Source: JBGSYN01 sp041750975 (GTDB lineage: Bacteria > Pseudomonadota > Alphaproteobacteria > Geminicoccales > Geminicoccaceae). From it: DNA of 17,439 nt. Each line of letters starts with the position of its first letter. The stretch's first letter is position 1. The stretch is from positions 1 to 17,439 of the forward strand of contig JBGSYN010000162.1 of the NCBI GenBank assembly GCA_041750975.1, in the 5' to 3' direction. A program made the position numbers and the translations under genes. A model generated the notes under the pieces. It made no database searches, was not told the DNA's origin, and saw only the letters and a program-made list of their open reading frames with translations. Positions 1-7,010 of the stretch are shown piece by piece.

Positions 1-17
1 AGGGGCGCGCCGCCCCT
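1..17. terminator. GC-rich hairpin, probable intrinsic terminator at the window edge
   Basis: A perfect 7-bp inverted repeat (AGGGGCG at 1-7 and CGCCCCT at 11-17) with a 3-nt loop is followed on the + strand by a short T run (17-19). It could end a rightward gene lying left of the window. It could also end the leftward methyltransferase/DksA-like unit, whose last stop lies about 130 nt away; any T run for that direction would be outside the window. The rest of 18-150 holds no gene or other signal that I can see. Confidence 0.5.
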
Positions 18-150
18 TTCGCAAACCCTTCCCACAGCAAACTGCACGAACGAATTATCGCCTGCCCCTGAGCCTGCGCCGCAACGTCCCGTCGTCCACC
101 GCAAGGAGAAGGTGCCGTTGCATCATCGGCGGTGGTGGTAGCTGACGAGC

Positions 151-492
151 CTAGCGTTTCATGCAGGTCACACAGAGCGTGATGGCGGGATCGAACTCGA
201 GGCGTTCCGGTGAGATGTCCTCGCCGCAGCGGACGCAGGCGCCGTACTCGTCGCCGTCGATGCGTTCGAGGGCGGCGCGCAGTTTTTGACGTTCGGCCTG
301 CCGCCGGCGTTCGGCCGCGAGCGCCATGGCTTGTTGCTGCATCGCGTCCATGCGCGACAGACGGCCGATGCCGGACTGGTCGAGTTCGACGGGCTTGCGG
401 CTGTCGCGGCTGGCCTCGGTGCTGCGGTCGAGCTCGATCAAACGCACTTCCAACGCCTTTTTGTAGGCATTGAGTTGCGCATCATTCAGCAT
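151..492 (-). CDS. DksA/TraR-family C4 zinc-finger protein
   Basis: This 113-residue protein has the DksA/TraR layout: a charged, Gln/Ala/Arg-rich helical region (about residues 5-78) that would form the coiled coil, then a C-terminal four-cysteine zinc finger (C86-V-R-C89 and C107-V-T-C110). The segment ELDQSGIGRLSRMDAMQQQ (36-54) is characteristic of the short DksA-like paralogues rather than canonical DksA, which is around 150 residues long. Family members bind RNA polymerase through its secondary channel and modulate transcription, often with ppGpp; whether this one does is inference. Its ATG overlaps the stop of the upstream methyltransferase (ATGCTGA, 7 nt), so the two are probably co-transcribed and translationally coupled. 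The family call is firm; the target genes are unknown. Confidence 0.88.
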   Translation of the reverse strand: MLNDAQLNAYKKALEVRLIELDRSTEASRDSRKPVELDQSGIGRLSRMDAMQQQAMALAAERRRQAERQKLRAALERIDGDEYGACVRCGEDISPERLEFDPAITLCVTCMKR

Positions 493-1172
493 GGCTTGGT
501 CTTTCCTCGGGCCGGCTTTCGCATCAGGGCCACATCTTTCAGGGGGATCTCACAGCTCCAGCCCCGGGCCGTCGCGAGATGATGCAACGTTGCCTCCCGA
601 TAGAAGACTACATGGGTCGGGTCCCGCCTATAATGCCAATCGGCGAAGGCTGCATCATCGGTCTGAAAGCAGGTCATCAGCGCCAGCCAGCCGCCGGGCT
701 CGAGCAGGCTGTCGAGGCGATCGAACTCGGCTGGAGGCTGCCCGAAATGCTCGGCGGTTTCCGTGCACGTGATGAATTCATAGGTTCGTTTCAAAGGGGC
801 CGGATCCGGCTGGAAGAAGGGGTCATAGAGCGCAACCTCATGGCCTGCTTCCTGCAGGATGGCGGCAAGTGCCGGGCCGGGACCGCAGCCATAGTCGAGA
901 CCGCGCGAGACTGGAGCCAAACGGGCCAGCAACGGCACCGCGAGCTTGGCGAGGAACCGCCGGTAGCCCGGATCGGCCGGATCGTTCTCATGGCGGAGAT
1001 AGTGGGCGTACGCGGTCTCCGGCGAAGGATGGTCGCAGGCATCGAGAAACGTCGCCTCGCAAACGCCGCATCGCCAATAACGGCGTCCCTCCAGCACCAC
1101 CAAAGGCCCTGGGTCCGATGCGCGGCAGACCAGGCAGGCATGCGGTCCGGACATTTCAGTGGTTGCGACCAT
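486..1172 (-). CDS. Class I SAM-dependent methyltransferase with N-terminal CxxC pairs
   Basis: This 228-residue protein carries the SAM-binding motif I DYGCGPG (about residues 93-99 from the chosen start) and a later segment, SLLEPGGWLALMT, typical of strand 5 and its loop in Methyltransf_23-like enzymes. The N-terminus has two cysteine pairs (C13/C16 and C35/C38), which may bind a metal. The substrate is not apparent; it could be a small molecule or a protein. I chose the ATG at 1172 (MVATTEMSGP). The frame remains open to a GTG at 1196, and another ATG lies at 1154; none has a strong ribosome binding site. It is the first gene of a leftward pair with the DksA-like gene, overlapping it by 7 nt, and it diverges from the ydiJ-type gene across only about 38 bp. 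Confidence 0.82.
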   Translation of the reverse strand: MVATTEMSGPHACLVCRASDPGPLVVLEGRRYWRCGVCEATFLDACDHPSPETAYAHYLRHENDPADPGYRRFLAKLAVPLLARLAPVSRGLDYGCGPGPALAAILQEAGHEVALYDPFFQPDPAPLKRTYEFITCTETAEHFGQPPAEFDRLDSLLEPGGWLALMTCFQTDDAAFADWHYRRDPTHVVFYREATLHHLATARGWSCEIPLKDVALMRKPARGKTKPC

Positions 1173-1210
1173 GGCGTTTAGCCTGCAGGCGTACACTCTC
1201 TATATGGTCA

Positions 1211-4153
1211 ATGATTACTGAAACCGTGGGAAGCAAGGTCACGTCCATCTCCATCGCACCGCTCAAATCCAAGACACGCCTGATCGACGACCTGCGCAAG
1301 GCCGGATTTCAGGGCGATATTGCCGTGGATGAAGGCACCCGTACGGCCGCATCGACCGACAACAGCCTTTATCAGATCGTCCCCGATGTCGTCGCCGCTC
1401 CCGACGATGCGGCTGACCTTGCATGTCTTCTGGGTGTATTGGCGCGGGAGGCCTACCTTCATCTCGGCATGACCCCGCGCGGCGGCGGTACCGGCACCAA
1501 TGGCCAAGCGCTGAACCGTGGCGTGATCGTCGATTGCCGCCCCCGGATGCGCCGGCTGCTGGCACTGGATGTCGCAGCGGGCTGGGCCGATGTCGAACCG
1601 GGCATGGTCCTCGATGAGCTCAATGCGGAACTCGCGCCGCATGGCCTCTTTTTCCCACCCGACACCTCGACCGCCGACCACTGCACGATCGGTGGCATGA
1701 TCGCCACCGACGCGTCCGGCAAGGGTTCGCGCATCTACGGCAAGACCGGCGACAGCATCATGGCGCTCGATCTGCTGCTGGCCGATGGCTCGGCCCTGAC
1801 CGTGGAACGATCGTCCACCGAGACCGACGGGACCCTGGCACCCGTTCTCGCCGCCGCCAGAGCCGCGTGCGATGCCGGACGCGACGCGCTTGCGGCCCAC
1901 ATCCCCCATCTGGCCAGAAGCTTTGTCGGTTATGATCTGATCCGCGCCCGGCCGGATGCTCACAGGTTCGATGCGACCCGCCTCTTGATCGGCAGCGAGG
2001 GCACCCTCGCCTTCATCACGCGGGCCCGGCTGAAGCTCGTTCCTCGGCCCCGCCATCGCCGTCTGGTCGTCATCGGCTACCGGAGCTTCGATGCGGCTCT
2101 GGCATCGGCCGAGAGTGTGCTGGCATTCGAGCCCACCGCCATCGAGACCCTGGACGACATCGTTCATGAGCTCGCCGCAGCGCAGGGCCTCTTGAACGGG
2201 TTGCCGCCGATCCTGCGCCAGCCCTTGGCACCCGGCGGGCCGATACCCGTCGGCAACTATGTCGAGTTCACCGGCGACGATCCCGTATTGCTCGATCGAC
2301 GCGTCGACGAACTCGAGCGTGCGCTCGAAAGCGACTGCGATGTCGTCGGCTGGCATGCCGTCTCGGACGACGATGACATGCGGCGGCTCTGGGGCATTCG
2401 CAAGGCCTCCGTTGGCCTGGTCGGGAGTGTCGAGGGCCGCCGTCGGCCCGTGGCGTTTGTCGAGGATTGCGTCGTGCCGCCGGCGCGGATGCGCGCCTTC
2501 GTCAGCGAATTCCGCGCCCTGCTCGACCGGGAGGGCCTGACCTACGGCATGTACGGCCATGTCGATGTCGGCTGCATCCATGTCCGCCCCGCCCTCGACA
2601 TCAGCGTGGCGGAGGATCGGGATCGGGTGCGCCGGATCTCCGATGCCGTGTTCGATCTGGTGCGCCGCCATGGCGGGATCTTCTGGGGCGAGCACGGCAA
2701 GGGGGTGCGCGGCGAATATCTCAAGGACTTCGTCGGCGACGAAGCCTATGCGGCATTTCAAGAGATCAAGCGCGCCTTCGATCCGTTGGGGCGGATGAAT
2801 CCTGGAAAACTCGTCGATGCCGCTGGCGATCGATCAGGGATATTCAGGATCGACACCACGCCGATGCGCGTCACCAATCCTGACCCTGGCGAGGACGATC
2901 CCGCCTGGCGTCACGCCTTTCGCTGCAACGGCAATGCCCAGTGTCAGAGCTATGCCGCGACCGTGCCGATGTGCCCTTCCTTCAAGGCCACCGGCGATCG
3001 CCGCCACTCGCCCAAGGGCCGGGCCGACCTGGTCCGTGCCTGGCTTCACCTGCAGGATCGGCCGCAGGAAGCCGAACGCTTTGCCGAGGTTGTGCATGAA
3101 GCGCTCGATGGTTGCCTGGGGTGCAAGGCTTGCTCGTCGAGCTGCCCCATTCATGTCGACGTGCCGGAGATGAAGTCGCGCTTTCTCGAGGACTATCATC
3201 GCACCCGCCGCCGGCCCCTGGGCCACCATGCGTTGCGGCTGCTCGAGCCGAATGCGGCAATGGCTTCATGGCTCGGTGGTTGGCTCAATGGCGTTGCCAA
3301 TAGCTCGACTGTACGGGCCTTGATCGCGTCGCGTCTAGGCTTGGTCGATCTGCCTGCTTGGTCCCGGCCGTCGCTGCGCGCCGCCCTGAAGGACCGCGGA
3401 GTGGCCCCGATCGATGCCGCTCAGTTGCAGCACCTGGCGGGAGGCCGGGCCGAGCGTCTCGTCGTGCTCGTTCCCGACGCCTTCACCCTGCTGTTCGATG
3501 TGCCGGCCTTTGTGGGCTGCTACGATCTACTGACCAAGCTCGGCTACAAACCGCTCGTCGCTTCCTTCAAACCCGCGGGCAAACCCCTGCACGTCAAAGG
3601 CTTTCGTCCGGCGTTCACGAAAACCGCGAATGAATTTGCCCGTTATCTCCGGGATCTGGCCGCGTCGGGTGTTCCATTGCTGGCGATCGAGCCGAGCCTG
3701 GTGATGATGCTGCGCCAGGATTACCGCTATCTCGAAGGGCTCGGAGCCTTGCCGCCGCTATGCCTGCCGCAGGAATTTCTAAGGGAGGAAATCGACAAGG
3801 GCACGGCCGCGAACTGGCCCAAGGTCCACGGCGCAGCGGTCATGCATCTGTTCCTTCATTGCACGGAAAAGACGGCATTGGCCGGCGCCGGTGAGGATTG
3901 GCGTAGGGTCTCCGAGCAACTCGGTGTCGGCATGGAGACCGTACCTTCCGGATGTTGCGGCATGGCGGGCTCGTTCGGCCATGAACGGCACCATCAGGAA
4001 GTCTCGCGCAAACTTTTCGAGATGAGCTGGCGTGAACCGCTCGAGCGCGCCGGCCATGTCGCCGCCACCGGGTTTTCCTGCCGGTCGCAATCGCATCGGC
4101 TGGCGGGCCTGACGGTGCCGCACCCTGCCGCCTATCTGGCTGCGAACCTCTGA
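1211..4153 (+). CDS. ydiJ: D-2-hydroxyglutarate dehydrogenase, FAD/Fe-S, YdiJ type
   Basis: This 980-residue fusion, close to the roughly 1018 residues of E. coli YdiJ, would oxidise D-2-hydroxyglutarate to 2-oxoglutarate and pass the electrons on through its Fe-S clusters. The N-terminal FAD-binding PCMH domain shows GGGTGTNGQA (91-100), GGMIATDASGKGS (161-173) and GSEGTLAF (261-268), and is followed by the FAD-oxidase C domain. The C-terminal half has a cysteine-rich Fe-S region (C572, C578 and CLGCKACSSSCP from C635) and a CCG-type motif (C915-C916-G). The ATG at 1211 puts the N-terminus (MITETVGSK, then GFQGDI and TDNSLYQ) in register with YdiJ. The frame is open further upstream, but that part lies antisense to the methyltransferase and does not resemble the family. 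It ends 21 bp from the convergent TauD-like gene. The family is firm; the substrate is by homology. Confidence 0.88.
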   Translation: MITETVGSKVTSISIAPLKSKTRLIDDLRKAGFQGDIAVDEGTRTAASTDNSLYQIVPDVVAAPDDAADLACLLGVLAREAYLHLGMTPRGGGTGTNGQALNRGVIVDCRPRMRRLLALDVAAGWADVEPGMVLDELNAELAPHGLFFPPDTSTADHCTIGGMIATDASGKGSRIYGKTGDSIMALDLLLADGSALTVERSSTETDGTLAPVLAAARAACDAGRDALAAHIPHLARSFVGYDLIRARPDAHRFDATRLLIGSEGTLAFITRARLKLVPRPRHRRLVVIGYRSFDAALASAESVLAFEPTAIETLDDIVHELAAAQGLLNGLPPILRQPLAPGGPIPVGNYVEFTGDDPVLLDRRVDELERALESDCDVVGWHAVSDDDDMRRLWGIRKASVGLVGSVEGRRRPVAFVEDCVVPPARMRAFVSEFRALLDREGLTYGMYGHVDVGCIHVRPALDISVAEDRDRVRRISDAVFDLVRRHGGIFWGEHGKGVRGEYLKDFVGDEAYAAFQEIKRAFDPLGRMNPGKLVDAAGDRSGIFRIDTTPMRVTNPDPGEDDPAWRHAFRCNGNAQCQSYAATVPMCPSFKATGDRRHSPKGRADLVRAWLHLQDRPQEAERFAEVVHEALDGCLGCKACSSSCPIHVDVPEMKSRFLEDYHRTRRRPLGHHALRLLEPNAAMASWLGGWLNGVANSSTVRALIASRLGLVDLPAWSRPSLRAALKDRGVAPIDAAQLQHLAGGRAERLVVLVPDAFTLLFDVPAFVGCYDLLTKLGYKPLVASFKPAGKPLHVKGFRPAFTKTANEFARYLRDLAASGVPLLAIEPSLVMMLRQDYRYLEGLGALPPLCLPQEFLREEIDKGTAANWPKVHGAAVMHLFLHCTEKTALAGAGEDWRRVSEQLGVGMETVPSGCCGMAGSFGHERHHQEVSRKLFEMSWREPLERAGHVAATGFSCRSQSHRLAGLTVPHPAAYLAANL

Positions 4154-4170
4154 TCGGATGATCGGATCAT
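4152..4170. repeat. Tandem 8-mer and short palindrome between convergent genes
   Basis: GATCGGAT occurs twice in tandem (4152-4159, 4160-4167). It overlaps the palindrome ATGATC-G-GATCAT (4158-4170). This fills almost the whole 21-bp gap between the convergent ydiJ-type and TauD-like genes. The loop is too short and there is no T run, so it is not a normal intrinsic terminator. It may be chance. Confidence 0.4.
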
Positions 4171-4174
4171 GACG

Positions 4175-5032
4175 TTAGAACGGCGCGTCGCCCTTGACCA
4201 TCATGCGATACACCTTGCGGACATAACGGGTGTCGTCGAAGAGCGTGCCGGTATGCATGGTCGAGCGATTGTCCCACATCAGGAAGTCGCCGACCCGCCA
4301 TCGGTGCCGGTGGACGAACTGGTCCCGGGTGGCATAGGCAACCAGTTCGTCGACCAGGGCCTTGCCTTCGGCTTCGGCCATGCCGTCGATGCCCATGACG
4401 GTCCCCGTGCCGAGGAAGAGGGCTTTGCGCCCGGTAACGGGATGAGTGCGGACCAGGGGATGATGGACATCCGGGGTCATCGCTTTTTGCTCGGGCGTGA
4501 GCGGGGCACGGTCGTCTCGGGAAGCCATCCAGCGATGATAGCTATGATGGATCTTCAACCCGGCGAGCTGCAAGCGGCGTGCCTCCGGCAGGGCATCATA
4601 GGCGGCCATCATATTGGCGATGAGGGTATCGGCACCTTCGGGCGGGCAGATCAGGCCATAAAGCGCCGTCGCCATCACCGGCCGCTCCTTGTAGGAAAGA
4701 TCGGTGTGCCAACCGATACCCTCATTGTGGGCGCCGATATCGCGGCCGTTCTCCTTGATGTTGGCGAGGACATAGATCTTGGGATCACCCGGCAGCGTAT
4801 ATTGCTGCAGCGTGTGGCTTTCGAGATCGCCGAAACGGGCAACGAACGCGTGGAGGGCCTCTGGGCCCAGCGTCTGATCACGGATCAAGAGAATGCCGAA
4901 GCGATTGAAGGCCGCTTCGACTTTCCGGAAGCCCTCGTCGTCGAGCCGCCGCACATCGATGTCTTGGATTTCGGCACCGAACCCGTCGTCGAAAGGGGTC
5001 ACCTCGATCCGTTCAGCCAGCGTTCCGTCCAT
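4175..5032 (-). CDS. TauD/TfdA-family 2-oxoglutarate/Fe(II) dioxygenase
   Basis: This 285-residue protein is of normal length for the family. It would couple oxidation of a substrate to decarboxylation of 2-oxoglutarate to succinate in the cytoplasm. Visible iron ligands are H109-T-D111 (in WHTDLSY) and H260 (in DNRSTMHTGT), with candidate 2-oxoglutarate-binding arginines at 269-276 (RYVRKVYR). The N-terminal FGAEIQDIDVRRL and FGILLIRDQ segments also match TauD/TfdA enzymes. The substrate cannot be read from the sequence; family members attack taurine, other sulfonates, phenoxyacetates and more. The start is fixed by a strong GGAGG (5039-5043) 6 nt before the ATG. It is transcribed divergently from the ABC/amidohydrolase operon, and a near-consensus sigma-54 promoter (5070-5085) lies upstream, giving a short leader of about 25 nt. 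Confidence 0.9.
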   Translation of the reverse strand: MDGTLAERIEVTPFDDGFGAEIQDIDVRRLDDEGFRKVEAAFNRFGILLIRDQTLGPEALHAFVARFGDLESHTLQQYTLPGDPKIYVLANIKENGRDIGAHNEGIGWHTDLSYKERPVMATALYGLICPPEGADTLIANMMAAYDALPEARRLQLAGLKIHHSYHRWMASRDDRAPLTPEQKAMTPDVHHPLVRTHPVTGRKALFLGTGTVMGIDGMAEAEGKALVDELVAYATRDQFVHRHRWRVGDFLMWDNRSTMHTGTLFDDTRYVRKVYRMMVKGDAPF

Positions 5033-5069
5033 GACCGTCCTCCAAAATCAGCCCGTCGTTCAGAGATGA

Positions 5070-5085
5070 AGCAGGCGCCGTGCCA
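5070..5085 (-). promoter_or_regulatory. Sigma-54 (-24/-12) promoter for the TauD-like gene
   Basis: On the minus strand the sequence reads TGGCACG-GCGC-CTGCT. The sigma-54 consensus is TGGCACG-N4-TTGC(A/T): all seven bases of the -24 box match, the GG and GC pairs are 10 nt apart as required, and one base in the -12 box differs. A start about 12 nt beyond the GC would be near 5059-5060, just upstream of the GGAGG and ATG at 5032. Confidence 0.7.
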
Positions 5086-5101
5086 AGCCGATTATGGCAC
5101 G
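5079..5101. repeat. 7-bp inverted repeat made by two back-to-back -24 boxes
   Basis: CGTGCCA (5079-5085) and TGGCACG (5095-5101) are perfect inverted copies separated by 9 nt (5086-5094). Each arm is the -24 element of a sigma-54 promoter, pointing outward. The dyad could also be an operator for a dimeric regulator; the two -12 boxes placed at correct spacing on both sides favour the promoter reading. Confidence 0.75.
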
Positions 5102-5110
5102 AGTTCTGCA
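5095..5110 (+). promoter_or_regulatory. Sigma-54 (-24/-12) promoter for the ABC/amidohydrolase operon
   Basis: The sequence TGGCACG-AGTT-CTGCA matches the sigma-54 consensus at 7 of 7 positions in the -24 box and 4 of 5 in the -12 box, with the GG-GC spacing of 10 nt. Transcription would begin near 5121, leaving a leader of about 77 nt before the ATG at 5199. Sigma-54 promoters need an enhancer-binding activator (NtrC is the usual one for nitrogen genes). I could not see a clear NtrC-type site in the gap. Confidence 0.75.
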
Positions 5111-5139
5111 TCAAGCGGCATAGCAGCGGGGCTGACCCT

Positions 5140-5156
5140 CAGGCGGCGCGAGCCTG
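5140..5156 (+). other. Small hairpin in the operon leader
   Basis: CAGGC (5140-5144) pairs with GCCTG (5152-5156) across a 7-nt loop, inside the predicted 5' leader. A weaker CAGC/GCTG stem (5124-5134) precedes it. No T run follows and no known riboswitch core is recognisable, so a role in attenuation or RNA stability is only a possibility. Confidence 0.3.
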
Positions 5157-5183
5157 GCCGGGGCGAATAGAGCACGCTTCTTC

Positions 5184-5190
5184 AAGAGGA
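5184..5190 (+). promoter_or_regulatory. Ribosome binding site of the first binding-protein gene
   Basis: AAGAGGA lies 8 nt before the ATG at 5199. It supports this start and is one of the stronger sites in the window, fitting a highly expressed periplasmic protein. Confidence 0.7.
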
Positions 5191-5198
5191 TAGAGAGA

Positions 5199-6191
5199 AT
5201 GACCAAAAATTCAGCAGTGTTTGCTATATGCGCGATCATGGGGACCGCAGGCCCACTTGCCGCACAAGAGTTGGATCCGGTGCTGTTTCAGGCAAACTGG
5301 CTGATCCAGGGCGAAAATGCCTATATGATCTCCGGCAAGGAAAAGGGGTTCTACGAGGAGGAAGGCATCGACCTCGAGATCAATCGGGGTTTCGGTTCGG
5401 GCGACACCGTCAAACGGGTCGTGTCGGGATCGGCGACCGTCGGAACGGCGGATATAGGTGTCGTGATGCTGGCGCAGGTCCGCGAAGAACTGCCAATCCA
5501 GTGCATCCATGCCGAATATACCTATCATCCGATCAGCCTCTGGGTGCTGGATCAGAGTGATATCCAGGAATTCAAGGATTTCGAGGGCAAGAAGCTCGCC
5601 GTCAGCGCCGGTAGCTCGATGACGGTCTATTTCCCGCTGGTTGCCGAAGCCAACGGCCTCGATCCGGATGACGTCACCTGGGTCACGATGGAGGCGAGCG
5701 CCATGCTGCCGACACTGCTTGCCGGCCAGATCGACGGCATGCCCGGTTTCTCGACCGTGTTCGATCTGCGCAACAAGCAGACGACCGAACAGGGCAAGCC
5801 GATCAGGGCATTCCCCTTCGCCGAAAACGGTCTCGAGGTCTATGGCGAGTGCCAGTTCGTCACCGAGGCGACGATCGAAGAGAACCCCGATCTGTTGGAG
5901 CGGTATCTGCGCGCCACCCACAAATCGCTGGTCTGGGCCAAGGACAATCCCGAGGAGGTGGCCAAGATCTTCGTCGAGCAGTTCCCGGAGATGGATGAAG
6001 AGAGCATCATGTTGAATCACAACGCCTACATGGATGTCGTCTTCAACGCGGCGAGCGAGGCCACCGGTGTCGGTGGCTTCGATCCCGAACGGCTGCAGAT
6101 CACCTTCGATGCGGTCAGGGCATCACAGGGGCTCGATGTCTCGCCCGATGTCGAAAGCTTCGTCGACACGCGCTTTCTTCCCGAATCCTGA
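5199..6191 (+). CDS. ABC importer substrate-binding protein, NMT1/SsuA-like
   Basis: This 330-residue protein begins with a Sec signal peptide (MTKNS, then a hydrophobic stretch to about residue 22, with LAA-Q as the likely cleavage site). The mature part has the NMT1/SsuA/ThiY pattern: ANWLIQGENAYMISGKEKGFYEEEG near the start, VSGSATVGTADIG, then FEGKKLAVSAGSS and LLAGQIDGMPGF. Such proteins bind nitrate, sulfonates, taurine or the thiamine pyrimidine; the ligand here is unknown. It is the first gene of a four-gene rightward operon with an ATPase 24 nt downstream, a permease and an amidohydrolase. The last gene suggests the cargo is a nitrogen heterocycle, which is inference. A sigma-54 promoter lies upstream. 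Confidence 0.9.
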   Translation: MTKNSAVFAICAIMGTAGPLAAQELDPVLFQANWLIQGENAYMISGKEKGFYEEEGIDLEINRGFGSGDTVKRVVSGSATVGTADIGVVMLAQVREELPIQCIHAEYTYHPISLWVLDQSDIQEFKDFEGKKLAVSAGSSMTVYFPLVAEANGLDPDDVTWVTMEASAMLPTLLAGQIDGMPGFSTVFDLRNKQTTEQGKPIRAFPFAENGLEVYGECQFVTEATIEENPDLLERYLRATHKSLVWAKDNPEEVAKIFVEQFPEMDEESIMLNHNAYMDVVFNAASEATGVGGFDPERLQITFDAVRASQGLDVSPDVESFVDTRFLPES

Positions 6192-6215
6192 GATAGCAAC
6201 CATTTTGTCCAGGCT

Positions 6216-7010
6216 ATGATCCGCATCGAAGGCATCACGCATATCTTTGGCGAGGAGGCCGACGATCGAATCACGGCACTGGAGAATGTCTCGCTCGAAT
6301 TCGGGCCCAGCGAGTTCGTGGCGGTCGTCGGCGCCTCGGGTTGCGGCAAGTCGACCCTGCTCAGGCTGATCGCTGGGCTGATCCGTCCGACGGCAGGCCG
6401 CATTTTGCTGCGGGACCAGCTGGTTGCCGGCCCGACGACGGATGTCGGGCTGGTCTTTCAAAAGCCGACTTTGCTGCCCTGGGCGAGCGTGCTCGACAAT
6501 GTGCTGTTTCCGCTTCGCATGCTTGGCGAACTTTCCAAAGGCGGCATCGAACGGGCGCACGAGCTTTTGGACCTCTCCGGGCTTGCCGGCTTCGAGCGTC
6601 GGATGCCCGATGAGCTGTCGGGCGGCATGCAACAACGCGTGGCACTGTGCCGTGGGTTGATCCGTGATCCAGCAGTGCTCTTGATGGATGAGCCTTTTGC
6701 CGCTCTTGATGCCTTGACCCGGGAAGAAATGGGCGAGCATTTGCTCAATCTTTGGACGACCCGGCCGAAGACGGTGATCTTCGTAACCCATTCCGTGCCG
6801 GAGGCTGTGATGCTGTCCGATCGCGTCGTCGTCATGAGCCCACGGCCGGGGCGCGTCGCCGATATCATCGGGGTCGACCTGCCGCGCCCGCGCCATCAGG
6901 ATATGGAGGCAGACGATGAGTACCAATCCAGCACCCGACGCATCCGCGAGCATATCTTCGGCGCCCGCCGACCACGGACTTTCCCCAAGCCTCAGGCGAA
7001 AGTGGCGTAA
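6216..7010 (+). CDS. ABC importer ATP-binding protein, SsuB/TauB type
   Basis: This 264-residue ATPase energises the importer encoded by its neighbours. All core motifs are present: Walker A GASGCGKST (39-47), Q-loop glutamine in VFQKP (Q82), signature LSGGMQQR (134-141), Walker B VLLMDEP (154-160) and the H-loop histidine in FVTHS (H192). The DRVVVMSPRPGRV segment is typical of the nitrate/sulfonate/taurine group. The ATG at 6216 has only a weak AGG upstream, but the protein begins where the family does. Its 3' end overlaps the permease gene by 95 bp. The tail after about residue 235 is Arg/Pro rich and looks unstructured, so the overlap costs little conserved sequence. Confidence 0.93.
   Translation: MIRIEGITHIFGEEADDRITALENVSLEFGPSEFVAVVGASGCGKSTLLRLIAGLIRPTAGRILLRDQLVAGPTTDVGLVFQKPTLLPWASVLDNVLFPLRMLGELSKGGIERAHELLDLSGLAGFERRMPDELSGGMQQRVALCRGLIRDPAVLLMDEPFAALDALTREEMGEHLLNLWTTRPKTVIFVTHSVPEAVMLSDRVVVMSPRPGRVADIIGVDLPRPRHQDMEADDEYQSSTRRIREHIFGARRPRTFPKPQAKVA
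6905..6909 (+). promoter_or_regulatory. Ribosome binding site of the permease, inside the ATPase gene
   Basis: GGAGG lies 6 nt before the ATG at 6916. It supports starting the permease here, although that start lies 95 bp inside the upstream coding region. Confidence 0.7.

Noticed and set aside
869..1210. N-terminal extension of the ydiJ frame by 114 codons
   Set aside because: The extension is antisense to the methyltransferase, Arg/Pro rich and unlike YdiJ. The ATG at 1211 aligns with the family start.
1208..2761. 517-codon open frame on the minus strand opposite ydiJ
   Set aside because: It has no recognisable domain, and the + strand frame is a clear YdiJ homologue along its whole length. 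Long antisense frames are common in GC-rich DNA.
4169..5170. 333-codon + strand open frame across the TauD-like gene and divergent gap
   Set aside because: The minus strand has the complete iron-binding motifs and a good ribosome site. The + frame has neither and runs through the sigma-54 promoters.
5111..5198. TPP-type riboswitch before the NMT1-type binding protein
   Set aside because: The importer family made it worth a look, but the conserved THI-box core is absent.
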